From assembly GCA_003167495.1 (NCBI GenBank), contig PMSX01000369.1:1-60952 (forward strand): a stretch of 60,952 nt of DNA, read 5' to 3'. The first letter of the stretch is position 1, and each line of letters starts with the position of its first letter. The stretch is from Bryobacterales bacterium (GTDB taxonomy: Bacteria; Acidobacteriota; Terriglobia; Bryobacterales; Bryobacteraceae). Positions 16,141-24,607 of this stretch are shown in pieces. The notes beneath the pieces were generated by a model. That model ran no database searches and was not told where the DNA came from. It worked only from the letters and a program-made list of their open reading frames with translations. A program made the position numbers and the translations under genes.

Positions 16141-19100
16141 GTGTCTGGAGATGGCAAAGTTCTTGGATCTGTTCGAGTTGGCGACGCGCATAACTCGACG
16201 ATTATTGGCGTCCAGATTCAGTGCAATTCAGAGGATTCCGACCTGCGAAGGAGAGTCCAAGAAGCATTAAGTAAATCTGCCAAACTTAACGAACCTGTTA
16301 GCGATTCCCGATCGATATTCCTTATCCCTCCTTTACCGCATCACTATGTCCCCCGCAACGACCTCTTAACCTTGGCGGCCAACCGCGTGCTCGAAAAAGG
16401 CGATCCCGGCTGTTTAAGGGTTCAAGTTCTTCATGGCTCAGGTGGGAGCGGCAAGAGCACCCTAGCCAAAGCGTTGTGCTACCTACCTTCGGTCAAGCAG
16501 AACTTCGAGATTATCCTGTGGGCGGACCTTGGTATTGACGCAAAACCGATCGAGGTGGTAACTCGCTGGGTCAGAATATTAGGAGAGGCCAGTTTTCAAC
16601 CAAGTTCGCTCCAAGAAGCGTCTGACCGCCTTCGGGCCCGTTTGGAGGGTCGAAGATCTCTTCTTGTTTTGGATGATGTCTGGTCTGCGAGTGATGCCGA
16701 GCCATTCTTGATCGGCTCAGAGTTCGCGCTACTGTTAACCACTCGAAAGGCTAGCGTTGCAGATGATCTGGCCGCCCCTATTCTTGAAGTCGATTCAATG
16801 TCACAAAGCGAGGCTCTTGACCTTTTGCAGCATTGGTTGGGGCGGACCCTTCGATCCAACGAGGCCTCGAGAGCCAACAAATTAATTGAGTCGGTTGATT
16901 ATTTGCCACTTGCATTAGAACTAGCAGGCGCGCTCCTCGCGAGAGGATCGGATTGGGAACAGACGCGGCTCGCATTTGAGGCGGAAGCCGCAAATGTAAC
17001 TAGGCGAAATTCTCAGATTTCCCGCCAACTTGCTAAGATCCTTGGCTGTATTAAAACAAGTGTAAACGAGCTACGCCGAAGCTCCAATACGGCATGGGAG
17101 CGATTTGCACATTTGGGGCTGACCGCGCCCGGAAGCGCCATCACGCTAGAAATGGCTAAGACCTTTTGGGGAACGTCCGCGTCGGACGCTGATCTTACGT
17201 TGCAGCAACTGCAGGATGATGCTCTTCTTCAGCGAACGTCGAACGGTTGGCATATCCATGACGCGATACGCGATGTTGCGCTCGGAATTCTGTCAAGTGA
17301 TCCCCCTGCAGGGCTTGGGGTGCCTCTAACGTTAGCGCATGAGACATTCCTAAATTGCGCGGGCTGGTCGAGAGGATTAGGCTCGCGTAGTCCCTTGGCG
17401 AATGATAGTTACGTTGTCAACCATCTCACCTGGCACCTAGAGATGGCTGGCGCTGTAGACAGCATCCATGAGCTTCTCGGAGAATCGAATGATGAAGGGG
17501 AGTGCGCCTGGTGGAGTTTGTTGAACTCACGAAATCAGGTAGATATTTTCTTGGCCGATGTCGACCGAGCTTCCAGGCTTGCGCTGTCTAGCGAAAATTC
17601 ATTTCCGCTGTTGTACCGATATGCGGCGATTCGGGCCTCTCTAGCGACGATGGTTCAGTCAATCGCACCACAGGTTCTTAGGAGTTTGGTGCGCAATAAT
17701 CTCTGGGATTTCAATCAGGGATTTGCGGTGGCCAAACAGATTCACAGGCGCGAGAAGGCGGCGGCGATGTTTACGGATCTTGCAGAACTGTCATTCCATC
17801 GAAGCGATCCCAGATCACTTCAGCGTGCGATTCTTGCTGCAATGGACGCCATTCCCGGCATCCAAGATGTCGCGACAAAGGCGAGACTCGCCGCACGCCT
17901 GTGTTGTATTGCGAGCGCAGACGCGAGCATGCTGTTTTATTCCCTTGTCGTGGAATGGCTTGTGACTGCGTCGTCAGGTATCTCGGAACAGCGTTGGAGA
18001 TATTCTGGGCTCGGGGAAGAAATCCCGAAAATTGTACTCCTCTTACCCGCCCATATTCAGGGTAGTGCCCTAACGGGGATCTTGAAAGGAATCAAAGGAT
18101 CCAAGAGAGCCTGTAAGGTCGCTGAGTTCTTTGCGATGCGTTCTAACGAGGGTGCCGCTGATCGCGGTGCATGGGTCGCGGCTCTTAAAACTTGGTGCGA
18201 GCAGCGACTCGGTGAATCTGCTCAAAGCAAGACGTTTGAGGAGACGACCGCGGTCGCGGACTCAACCTCTCCGAACGACCCTTCCGACGCGGTCCATGGT
18301 CGAGGAGACCATTCGACTGCTTACGATTGTCGAACCAGTACCCAGGATTATGAAATGCCCAAGTCTCCGAGAGCCCTTGCATTGACGCAAGTGGCACTGT
18401 ATAGCGGTTTCCCTGAGACACAGGGCACGGTTGGTTCTGGTTCGGTCGGCAGAACAGAAGACCGAGAATTTGAGGCGGACGAGGCCGCCTCACGCCAGGA
18501 CATAGAGTTCGTTCTTATACGACTTTACCGGGAAGGTCTTTTAGGTGGAGCTGATATTTCGCCATACCTATCGGTACCTGCCTTCAAGAAGGAAATCCGC
18601 CAAGATGGTCAGAGCATTAGGGACACTGTGCGTGAGCTCCTCCAGTTGGGAGGATTATCAAGTCCATATGAGCAAGTGTCGGCACTAGCCGCTCTGAAGG
18701 AACGAATCGGGGACACCTTGAGGGCTGAAGCAGAGCAAATCGCGGTTAGTGCGGTAAAAAAGCTATGGGAGTGGGGCGTAGACCCGCTCGAGGTATTCGA
18801 GCAGATTGGAAATCTCATCTCAGCCGAAGCAAGAAGAGTTTTAGCGGAGGAGCTACAAGGGTTAGCTCAGCAGCCACGTGACGATGCAGGTTGGCATCTT
18901 GCGTCAGCCGCGAGGCTCTCCGAGCATCCCGAGACCTCATTGCTGAAGGAGGCCGAGAATCGCTTTAGAGCTTCGAATGACCGCGAAGCTAGAGACAAAA
19001 CTATGGCACTCCTAATTGATCTCCTCGATCCCAGATCGATCAAATCCCTGATGGAGGGCTATCAACGAATTGACGATGAGATGGTAAGAACAAAACTGCG

Positions 19101-20070
19101 GTTCAAAGTGGCACCGCACCTGGGCACTCAGGCTTTCTTGGACGATATCGCGGATGGTGGTGGCAGCGAGAGATTACGGTCCTTGGCCAGGATGATGCGG
19201 GAACTGGTCGGGACTGTTGCGGAACCACAGCTCCGGAGCTTCGTTGAGGCTGCTGCGGACTTGGTCGGCGATTGGTGGGTCGTCGAAGCGCTAACGGATG
19301 TTTTGGTAGAGGTTTCCGACGAAGCAGTTATCCTCAAGGTTCTATCTGTTGCGAGAGATATCGGGCCAGCAGATCTGAGGTCACGACTCGCGAGCCGAGC
19401 GATCTATCGGCTAGCAGAATGCGGATTCATAGGGACTGCGCTGGCTTCAACGGTTCGAATTGAACTGGAGTCGGAGAGATGGGCAGGACTCGCTGATTCC
19501 GTCGAGCGTCTTGCTGCGAGCGGCCGCTTTCACGAAGCGAATCTCATTGCCGATATGATTAACGCGCGGGAAGAGCGTGGGAGAGCTCAGGCGTATATAA
19601 GTTTGCACCAAGCGCGAATAGGAAATCTAAGGGAGGCAGTGGAGCAGGCAAAGAAAGTTGCGTCGTTAAGCTGGCGAGAGTGGGTCGAGGCTCGTATCAG
19701 CAGCGCCTCGGAGAGTGTTCTTCCGGCAAACCCAGTGCACGCGTTCCCCTCGGCGTCGAAAGTTTCAGTAACTACGCCTCTGGGTTCGTGGGTAAAAAGC
19801 GTCGAGCTTGGAGTGGAAACGTATGCTGGCTGTCTTCCCCTGCTACAGTTCATCAAAACACACAAGTCAGGCCGCCCTCTAGCGGAGTTCTGGAGCATGG
19901 TTGACGCGAAAACGGGCAAACGCTTTTTCGATCATTGTGATGGAATGCTGCGTCTAGAATTGATGGAGGCCATGGGAAGAATAGTGCCTGTGCTGGGTGC
20001 TTATGGCAATCGAGATGATTTGATCGCACTTGAAGAAACAACGCGCAAGGTGGGACTTTGGTGGCCATGA
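16141..20070 (+). CDS. NB-ARC STAND ATPase (NLR-like), partner of Bell protein
   Basis: This 1309-residue signal-transducing ATPase begins with a short glycine-rich motif (residues 5-26) matching the tail of the upstream protein. An NB-ARC module follows: Walker A GSGGSGKST (99-107), Walker B LLVLDDVW (174-181), the arginine finger-like LLTTR (198-202) and LPLAL (255-259). A winged-helix-like segment (HIHDAIRDVALGIL) comes next, then about 850 residues of alpha-helical repeats that look like TPR/HEAT and would form the sensor. Such proteins oligomerise on detecting a trigger, and here could template aggregation of the Bell-like partner. The start is GTG at 16141, 25 bases after the upstream stop. 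The pair looks like a defence cargo placed between the replication and transfer genes. Its target is unknown. Confidence 0.85.
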   Translation: MSGDGKVLGSVRVGDAHNSTIIGVQIQCNSEDSDLRRRVQEALSKSAKLNEPVSDSRSIFLIPPLPHHYVPRNDLLTLAANRVLEKGDPGCLRVQVLHGSGGSGKSTLAKALCYLPSVKQNFEIILWADLGIDAKPIEVVTRWVRILGEASFQPSSLQEASDRLRARLEGRRSLLVLDDVWSASDAEPFLIGSEFALLLTTRKASVADDLAAPILEVDSMSQSEALDLLQHWLGRTLRSNEASRANKLIESVDYLPLALELAGALLARGSDWEQTRLAFEAEAANVTRRNSQISRQLAKILGCIKTSVNELRRSSNTAWERFAHLGLTAPGSAITLEMAKTFWGTSASDADLTLQQLQDDALLQRTSNGWHIHDAIRDVALGILSSDPPAGLGVPLTLAHETFLNCAGWSRGLGSRSPLANDSYVVNHLTWHLEMAGAVDSIHELLGESNDEGECAWWSLLNSRNQVDIFLADVDRASRLALSSENSFPLLYRYAAIRASLATMVQSIAPQVLRSLVRNNLWDFNQGFAVAKQIHRREKAAAMFTDLAELSFHRSDPRSLQRAILAAMDAIPGIQDVATKARLAARLCCIASADASMLFYSLVVEWLVTASSGISEQRWRYSGLGEEIPKIVLLLPAHIQGSALTGILKGIKGSKRACKVAEFFAMRSNEGAADRGAWVAALKTWCEQRLGESAQSKTFEETTAVADSTSPNDPSDAVHGRGDHSTAYDCRTSTQDYEMPKSPRALALTQVALYSGFPETQGTVGSGSVGRTEDREFEADEAASRQDIEFVLIRLYREGLLGGADISPYLSVPAFKKEIRQDGQSIRDTVRELLQLGGLSSPYEQVSALAALKERIGDTLRAEAEQIAVSAVKKLWEWGVDPLEVFEQIGNLISAEARRVLAEELQGLAQQPRDDAGWHLASAARLSEHPETSLLKEAENRFRASNDREARDKTMALLIDLLDPRSIKSLMEGYQRIDDEMVRTKLRFKVAPHLGTQAFLDDIADGGGSERLRSLARMMRELVGTVAEPQLRSFVEAAADLVGDWWVVEALTDVLVEVSDEAVILKVLSVARDIGPADLRSRLASRAIYRLAECGFIGTALASTVRIELESERWAGLADSVERLAASGRFHEANLIADMINAREERGRAQAYISLHQARIGNLREAVEQAKKVASLSWREWVEARISSASESVLPANPVHAFPSASKVSVTTPLGSWVKSVELGVETYAGCLPLLQFIKTHKSGRPLAEFWSMVDAKTGKRFFDHCDGMLRLELMEAMGRIVPVLGAYGNRDDLIALEETTRKVGLWWP

Positions 20071-20409
20071 CGACATCCTAGCGGACTTCATTTCGGAAAT
20101 TAAGTGGTTTTTCCACAGTTTGATGCATTTTGGACTAGGCCAGACGTGTTGCAACTGTGAAATGCTCAGGGAATGCGCGTGTAGATGAAATTTGTACCGA
20201 AGTCTACCAGTACACCGATCTGTTGGATCGTAATAACGGTACGGGACTCGGCGCCAGGATTATCGTATTTCGCTGAGTTGGACCTCGTTTGTTGACATGG
20301 CAAGCTCATGCTGCTTAGGGAACGGCAGAAGCTACGCTTACATCCATAAGAAGAGCATTATGCAAAAACAATCGACACGTTCAGAGCGAGCGGCTGACTT
20401 TCGTGCCAA
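20071..20409. other. Intergenic region, convergent gene ends
   Basis: These 339 bases separate the 3' ends of the NLR gene (rightward) and the rep-like gene (leftward). No gene or clear bidirectional terminator is visible. It is probably a boundary of the inserted defence cargo, though no direct repeats or insertion-sequence ends were spotted. Confidence 0.4.
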
Positions 20410-21531
20410 TCAAGTTGCGAGCGAATCGCGGGCCATTTCCTCGGCATACTTCTTCAGATATTCCGCCGCTTCTTTCCGTTCTGCTTCAATGGCATCTCTC
20501 CGTTCAAGAACACGCCTTCTAGGAAACCAGTCAGCTATCGTGCTCAGCATCAAGCCGGTCGGATTGTCGAGCTTCCGATTTCGGTAGACCTCGACCGCCC
20601 GCCGCTTAAAGAAGACGCGTATCTCTTCCACCGTGGCGTCCGGAACAATCTCGTGCGCGCCTTGCCAGATGCGCTGTAGCGCTCCCTCATCGAGATTGGC
20701 CTCCTGGTCCATCTGTTCCGCAAACTTCAACGGGAATTCTTCGGGTTGAGTGGCCGCCGTCGTCGATTTTAGTTCATGAAAAAGTTCATGATTAAGTTCT
20801 TCCTTATATGCACCGCCGTTTTTGTCATCCTTTGCAGTCGATTCTGTCATCCTTTGTTCAGAAACGACGACGCCCGTGTCATCCTTTGCCGGACTAACCG
20901 ATGTGGAAAGGATGACGCCGCTGGCATCGTTTTGCCCTACCGGTTCCGAAAGGATGCCAGTCCTGTCATCCTTTACGACATTGCCTCGCTGACGGGCCGC
21001 CGCCCGAAGCAAGTTCGCATTACCGGCGGCCGCACGCTGTTGAAGAACAGTGCACGACGAATGGGGACACGGCTTGCCCTCTGGATGTAGGTGGTACCAG
21101 ATCGTCGCGTTGCCCCTGCCGCCGGCATCCCCTTTGGGTAAACATACCCAAGCACCGGCAATCAGCTCCGACCGGATACGTTGAACCTGCCGCTTGCTGA
21201 CACCGCCTAACTCAGCGGCGAACTTCTCGTCCGTGAGATACACTTGGCCGTCATAAGGGCGCCGCGGATCACGCCCGTGATTAATATGATCGGCAAGCAC
21301 TCGATATCCCAGTTGTGCCCGAGACGAAAGAGTTGACCCCACTACCTCCGATCCGTAGGCTTGACGAATCATGGTTGCTGGCGCCCGATCCGCCGCGCCA
21401 GCCTCGAACGCCGGAGGCCTTCGGGGGATGTCGCGAGGCACGGCGTTGGATGCCAATGCCGCTGTCATCCCGCTTCCACCAGTGCCATCGCCAGTCGGGA
21501 TTATTACTGCAATATTTCCAATTCTTGTCAT
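20410..21531 (-). CDS. Replication-initiator-like protein with internal iterons
   Basis: This 373-residue protein has a winged-helix/HTH-like N-terminal region (SSRAQLGYRVLADHINHG, then LTDEKFAAELGGVSKRQVQRIRSELI, about 78-130). A variable linker (about 195-260) and a charged helical C-terminal domain (TVEEIRVFFKRRAVEVYRNRK, then ERKEAAEYLKKYAEEMA) follow. The pattern resembles plasmid initiators and HTH regulators of integrative elements. It lies downstream of ssb in the same orientation, 27 bases away. The linker is encoded by DNA that carries repeated AAAGGATGACA sites in both orientations and different frames. This recalls RepA_N-type initiators whose origin lies inside their own gene. 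Assignment as an initiator is inferred; a transcriptional regulator is the main alternative. Confidence 0.6.
   Translation of the reverse strand: MTRIGNIAVIIPTGDGTGGSGMTAALASNAVPRDIPRRPPAFEAGAADRAPATMIRQAYGSEVVGSTLSSRAQLGYRVLADHINHGRDPRRPYDGQVYLTDEKFAAELGGVSKRQVQRIRSELIAGAWVCLPKGDAGGRGNATIWYHLHPEGKPCPHSSCTVLQQRAAAGNANLLRAAARQRGNVVKDDRTGILSEPVGQNDASGVILSTSVSPAKDDTGVVVSEQRMTESTAKDDKNGGAYKEELNHELFHELKSTTAATQPEEFPLKFAEQMDQEANLDEGALQRIWQGAHEIVPDATVEEIRVFFKRRAVEVYRNRKLDNPTGLMLSTIADWFPRRRVLERRDAIEAERKEAAEYLKKYAEEMARDSLAT
20823..20974. repeat. Candidate origin iterons inside the rep-like gene
   Basis: The 11-mer TGTCATCCTTT (plus strand) occurs at 20823, 20845, 20877 and 20964. Inverted near-copies are at 20907 (AAAGGATGACG) and 20949 (AAAGGATGCC). 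In the coding strand the same DNA is read in different frames: AKDD and VKDD for three direct copies, QRMT for the fourth, and VILS and GILS for the inverted ones. Conservation is therefore at DNA level, as expected for protein-binding iterons. Confidence 0.6.
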
Positions 21532-21558
21532 GATGGCTCGCCTTAACAGATGGGGTGC

Positions 21559-21939
21559 TTATGCTGCGGCCCCGCTTTCGGCCTTGCCTCTCTGCGGAAT
21601 TGCTGAAATCGAAGAGACGACAATTTCAACGATGGGCCACTTGACCATCACGCCCTCAATTTCTCGTTCACATTCGCCGTAGCTCAATTCGCCCTCAACG
21701 AATACCGTTGCGCCGACCGGTATCCGTGCGGCGTATTCGGCGTTCTTGCCGCCGTAACCTACACAGGTGTGCAACTGAGTTTTGATTTCCCAGCCGCCGC
21801 CATTCGACCTGCAGCGTTTGTGCGTAGCAATCAAAAGACGGGTTACAATCTCGCCGTTCCCCGCAACGCTGGTCTCCGGTTTGTCTCTGGCACTGCCGAG
21901 GAGATTGATTCGGTTCAAATAAACTTCGCCAATGCTCAT
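21559..21939 (-). CDS. ssb: Single-stranded DNA-binding protein
   Basis: This 126-residue OB-fold protein has the SSB pattern: NRINLLGSARDKPE, then VTRLLIATHKR, THLCV-like TQLHTCVGYGGKNAEYAA, and GATVFVEGELSY. It would coat the single strand that enters a recipient during conjugation and protect the host's own single strands. The C-terminus ends in GKAESGAAA and lacks the acidic DDIPF-type tail that recruits partner proteins in chromosomal SSB, which fits an element-borne variant. Its ATG overlaps the stop of the TraM-like gene (ATGA, 21939-21936), so it is translated as part of the leading-region operon. Confidence 0.88.
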   Translation of the reverse strand: MSIGEVYLNRINLLGSARDKPETSVAGNGEIVTRLLIATHKRCRSNGGGWEIKTQLHTCVGYGGKNAEYAARIPVGATVFVEGELSYGECEREIEGVMVKWPIVEIVVSSISAIPQRGKAESGAAA

Positions 21940-22673
21940 AATCCACCTGACTTTCTATCCCGTTTGGGCAACGCCAAGATGGGGCGATCGAGCGTCTGCA
22001 GAGCGTCGATTCGGGAATCAATATTGCTCATGAAGCTCGCCATTTGCCTTTTCTCAAGTAGAATCCCCGCCACTCCACCCGCTAGGAAAGCGGCGAAGAC
22101 AGCCGCCGCCAAGAACATCCACCAGTTCGATTTCTCCCGAGTGATCAGGCGCGCATTGTGTTGCTCCATGACTGTCGCCGCAGCGTCCAGCTTTTTCACC
22201 TCGCCGGCAATTGTCGCCGTCAGCCCTCGGTACTCGGCCGCCGCTGGCTTGAGCGAAGTCGTAAGGTCAGCCGAGAGGCCGTTCATAGTGTCCGTCGCCA
22301 CCTTCAACAGTTGCGCCGTATCAAGTAACCCTGTTTGCCTCAACTGCTGGCGAAAGCTCTCGCTCATCGCCTTCGCTATCTCCGCCGGATCAATCCCCGA
22401 CGCGATTTCTTGAGGGAGCGCGGCCAGGCGGGTGTCTACCTGGCCGTGATACGTGGCGACCGCTTTTGTCTGGTCCCGCAGCTCCTGCAGGAATTCGCCG
22501 AGCGCATCCGGTATACGCTGACCGACCGCTGAAAGAAGGCCGAGCATCTCCAGGAGCCGAATCAACTCATCGCCCGGTGGCAATGAGTTGACGTAGGAGA
22601 CGAGCGCCGCGTACGTTTCGCGGTCCAGTGGATCAATGAGGCGGCCGGCCATGTCGATTACGGGAGTGGTCAC
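21936..22673 (-). CDS. TraM-position coiled-coil membrane protein (element A)
   Basis: This 245-residue protein is mostly helical (LREQ-type stretches such as QELRDQTKAVATYHGQVDTRLAALPQEIA) with one membrane span at about 183-206 (WWMFLAAAVFAAFLAGGVAGILL). A short, charged C-terminal tail ends KRDRKSGGL. Its full-length paralogue is at 49315-50064 and a decayed one at 43180-43559. It follows the TraK- and TraL-like genes in the order of RP4 traK-traL-traM, so it occupies the TraM position, although sequence similarity to RP4 TraM is not evident. Both ends overlap neighbours as ATGA. Function is unknown; a membrane anchor for the TraL-like ATPase or relaxosome is plausible. Confidence 0.75.
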   Translation of the reverse strand: MTTPVIDMAGRLIDPLDRETYAALVSYVNSLPPGDELIRLLEMLGLLSAVGQRIPDALGEFLQELRDQTKAVATYHGQVDTRLAALPQEIASGIDPAEIAKAMSESFRQQLRQTGLLDTAQLLKVATDTMNGLSADLTTSLKPAAAEYRGLTATIAGEVKKLDAAATVMEQHNARLITREKSNWWMFLAAAVFAAFLAGGVAGILLEKRQMASFMSNIDSRIDALQTLDRPILALPKRDRKSGGL

Positions 22674-23449
22674 GGCAGCAACACCCCCGAAACACGATCA
22701 AACTCAGCGAAGATGTTGCGCCGGTATTTCTGTGCCCGAATCCTGACCGTGAATTGATGTAGCTCCGTTACGTCGTGTTTACCATCGGCAACCCGCCCGA
22801 CGCTGAGCCCATGGTTCCGAGATTCGAATTCCAACGCCGGATGGTGGTATTCCATCTGAATGATTTCCAACGTGGGCCGCTCGCCTTCGATCTGTTCTCC
22901 GTTGAGCTTCGCCCGAAACTGTTTGGCTCTGTCGCCTTCTTCCCAGACAGTGAAGTCTGCGGGATTACTGACAGAGTTTTTGACGATCAGGTAATCCGTC
23001 CGGTTTTGCAACGCGCCCGCCCACTTCAAAACACTGTCAGTGGTAGCAGGGTCAGGCGTAATCAGTCCAATCGCGGTGAAAGCGACTCCCAATTCACGAG
23101 CGCCCTCATACACGTCATCGAACCAGGCATAAGCCGCGGCGCCTGCCCCAGCTCCCATATCAGCCACAACAATGGGCGGCCCATCCTGCAAGCTGTTTAG
23201 CAGTCGGTCAAGCCCGTTCGGGTGATTGATATCGACCTTGGCTGCTTTGCCAGGGAAGTAATGAACCAAACTTCCCCTCGCCTTGCTGGCCTCAGTGTCT
23301 AGATCAATCAGGGTGTACGGGTAGCTGTGAGCGTCGTACCAGTCCACCAGTGCGGTTATCAGCGTCGTTTTGCCTGTTCCGCCTTTGCCACCTTGGGTTA
23401 GCACCAGGCGGCGTTTCGTCTCGTGAATCTGAATTGGTAATGCAGACAT
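22670..23449 (-). CDS. TraL-like ParA-family ATPase (element A)
   Basis: This 259-residue P-loop ATPase of the ParA/MinD type carries the deviant Walker A GGKGGTGKTT at residues 20-29 and an aspartate box in YTLIDLDTEASKAR. The switch-like VVADMGAGAGAA follows. In IncP plasmids the corresponding transfer gene is traL, between traK and traM, and the same order is seen here. It may position the transfer machinery or aid element maintenance. The stop overlaps the next start (ATGA), and the ATG at 23449 follows the TraK-like stop by one base. The paralogue at 50061-50819 conserves the P-loop and the AFTAIG(L/I)(I/V)TPD segment. Confidence 0.82.
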   Translation of the reverse strand: MSALPIQIHETKRRLVLTQGGKGGTGKTTLITALVDWYDAHSYPYTLIDLDTEASKARGSLVHYFPGKAAKVDINHPNGLDRLLNSLQDGPPIVVADMGAGAGAAAYAWFDDVYEGARELGVAFTAIGLITPDPATTDSVLKWAGALQNRTDYLIVKNSVSNPADFTVWEEGDRAKQFRAKLNGEQIEGERPTLEIIQMEYHHPALEFESRNHGLSVGRVADGKHDVTELHQFTVRIRAQKYRRNIFAEFDRVSGVLLP

Positions 23450-23450
23450 C

Positions 23451-23936
23451 TTAGTTTTTCTCTTTCGTCTTTGGATTTAGAACATGTGGCTGAAGTAACT
23501 CGTCATCCGTATAAACCGGAAAGAGCGGCTCCGGTTTCCGCACGGCTGTAGTCTCTTTGTGTTTGCGCATCCGTACGCGGGCTTCCGCATACGGGTCGCT
23601 GCTCTGGTCAGAAATCTTGTTAATGTTGGCCGCCCTAGTCGTTTGCGGCGGTGTGTTCACCGGCTGAGCTGTTGACGATTCGAGATCGATATCGGGTTGC
23701 GCTTTGCGAGGCCGAGAACGAGTCTCGACAAAATGGAACAGCGTCGATAAGGACGCTTTCACCCGGCACTCATCCCGCAAGATCTGCTGAATTTGCCTAT
23801 AGCCCCGGCCTTGCCGCCGCCAGCGCAAAATGAACGGTCTGAGCGGGTCGAGCTTAGACCGTGGTACTCCCGGTGGCAGGCTGTCCAACACTTGCTGCAA
23901 CTCCGGTGTTACGAAGAAGAGCTCTGGTTTCGGCAT
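23451..23936 (-). CDS. TraK-like DNA-binding protein (element A)
   Basis: This 161-residue protein begins MPKPELFFVTPELQQVLD and has a basic helix-turn-helix-like region (FILRWRRQGRGYRQIQQILRDECRVKASLSTLFHFVE, read in two parts around residues 35-70). A conserved RSRPRKAQPD linker and a disordered, charged C-terminal part follow. It is the first gene downstream of the putative oriT. RP4 TraK binds repeated sites in oriT, so binding to the 11-bp iterons at 24131-24196 is the obvious hypothesis. The paralogue at 50824-51267 keeps the N-terminal half closely and diverges in the tail, matching the diverged iterons of element B. Confidence 0.72.
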   Translation of the reverse strand: MPKPELFFVTPELQQVLDSLPPGVPRSKLDPLRPFILRWRRQGRGYRQIQQILRDECRVKASLSTLFHFVETRSRPRKAQPDIDLESSTAQPVNTPPQTTRAANINKISDQSSDPYAEARVRMRKHKETTAVRKPEPLFPVYTDDELLQPHVLNPKTKEKN

Positions 23937-24078
23937 CAGTCACCCCCCGTTGGTTGGTACGATCCAGAGATTTCGATACCAGCGGTAAAACCGAGGACCT
24001 GGGCATGTCGGACACACGCAGGTATATGACAAAAGCGGTATCGTGGGTACCCGAAGTGAAGTGAGAAGGAGACACCAT

Positions 24079-24099
24079 TAACAAGCCTTCGGCTTGTTA
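24079..24099. repeat. Inverted repeat of putative oriT (element A)
   Basis: TAACAAGCC TTC GGCTTGTTA is a perfect 9-bp stem with a 3-nt loop. It sits between the TraK-like gene and the 11-bp iterons. No T-tract follows on either strand, so it is not read as a terminator; MOBF relaxases typically recognise a hairpin next to nic. The rest of 23937-24244 holds no gene. The nic position is not identifiable by eye. Confidence 0.6.
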
Positions 24100-24130
24100 G
24101 AGAAAAGCCATGAAAAAACGCCCCGTTTTG

Positions 24131-24196
24131 TTCGATTCCTGTTCGATAGGTGTGCGACTTCTGTTCGAGCTTCGTTCGAATTTCGTTCGATTCGGC
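24131..24196. repeat. Six 11-bp iterons of putative oriT (element A)
   Basis: TTCGA (once TGCGA) recurs at 24131, 24142, 24153, 24164, 24175 and 24186, an exact 11-bp period. All copies therefore face nearly the same side of the helix. The six intervening bases vary, mostly ending in G or C. The array lies between the relaxase operon and the TraK-like gene, where oriT is expected. TraK-like or relaxosome protein binding is inferred. Confidence 0.65.
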
Positions 24197-24244
24197 TTTG
24201 AGCGTGTTTTTCACTAATCTGCGATACATATATCCGGCTGTGTC

Positions 24245-24607
24245 CTACTTGAATTTCTCGACCGTGATGGAGTGAATGGCCGCGCCGTCGTGTTCGCCGG
24301 CATTCGGCCCGCGGACGCTAAACTTCGCCTCGTTCTCAGTCGGTTCCGTGACACTGAGAACGCGGTTAGCCGCTACCGCTTCGAGCAGTGGAGCGAGTCC
24401 TTCGCCGCTGATCGTAATCAGATGCGTGGCGAAGATGATTTGCAGCTTGAAGTCATCGCCCTGCGCATAGACGAACCGAAACCAGGGCAGCGCGAGGGAC
24501 GAGCGCCGCTCATGGACGATGAGCGAAACTGCTTTGTGCTCATCTTTTGGTAGTAACACCCAATCCTTAGAGACTGATGCTGTGCTGTTCGTGCTCGTGT
24601 TCGACAT
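24245..24607 (-). CDS. Conserved small protein overlapping the relaxase end (element A)
   Basis: This 120-residue protein of unknown function has no recognised motif. Its predicted strands (WFRFVYAQGDDFKLQIIFATHLITISG) and the conserved GLAPLLEA(V/I)A core suggest a small alpha/beta fold. The start at 24607 was chosen because the paralogue at 51510-51875 aligns from there; upstream codons are a shadow of the relaxase. It overlaps the relaxase 3' end by 41 bases, and the paralogue overlaps by 44, so the overlap is conserved. It is the last gene before oriT. A role in regulating or assisting the relaxase is a guess from context. Confidence 0.72.
   Translation of the reverse strand: MSNTSTNSTASVSKDWVLLPKDEHKAVSLIVHERRSSLALPWFRFVYAQGDDFKLQIIFATHLITISGEGLAPLLEAVAANRVLSVTEPTENEAKFSVRGPNAGEHDGAAIHSITVEKFK

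Noticed and set aside
24079..24099. Intrinsic terminator after the relaxase operon
   Set aside because: The stem is perfect, but neither strand has a T-run after it and element B has an equivalent hairpin at the same place; an oriT hairpin fits better.
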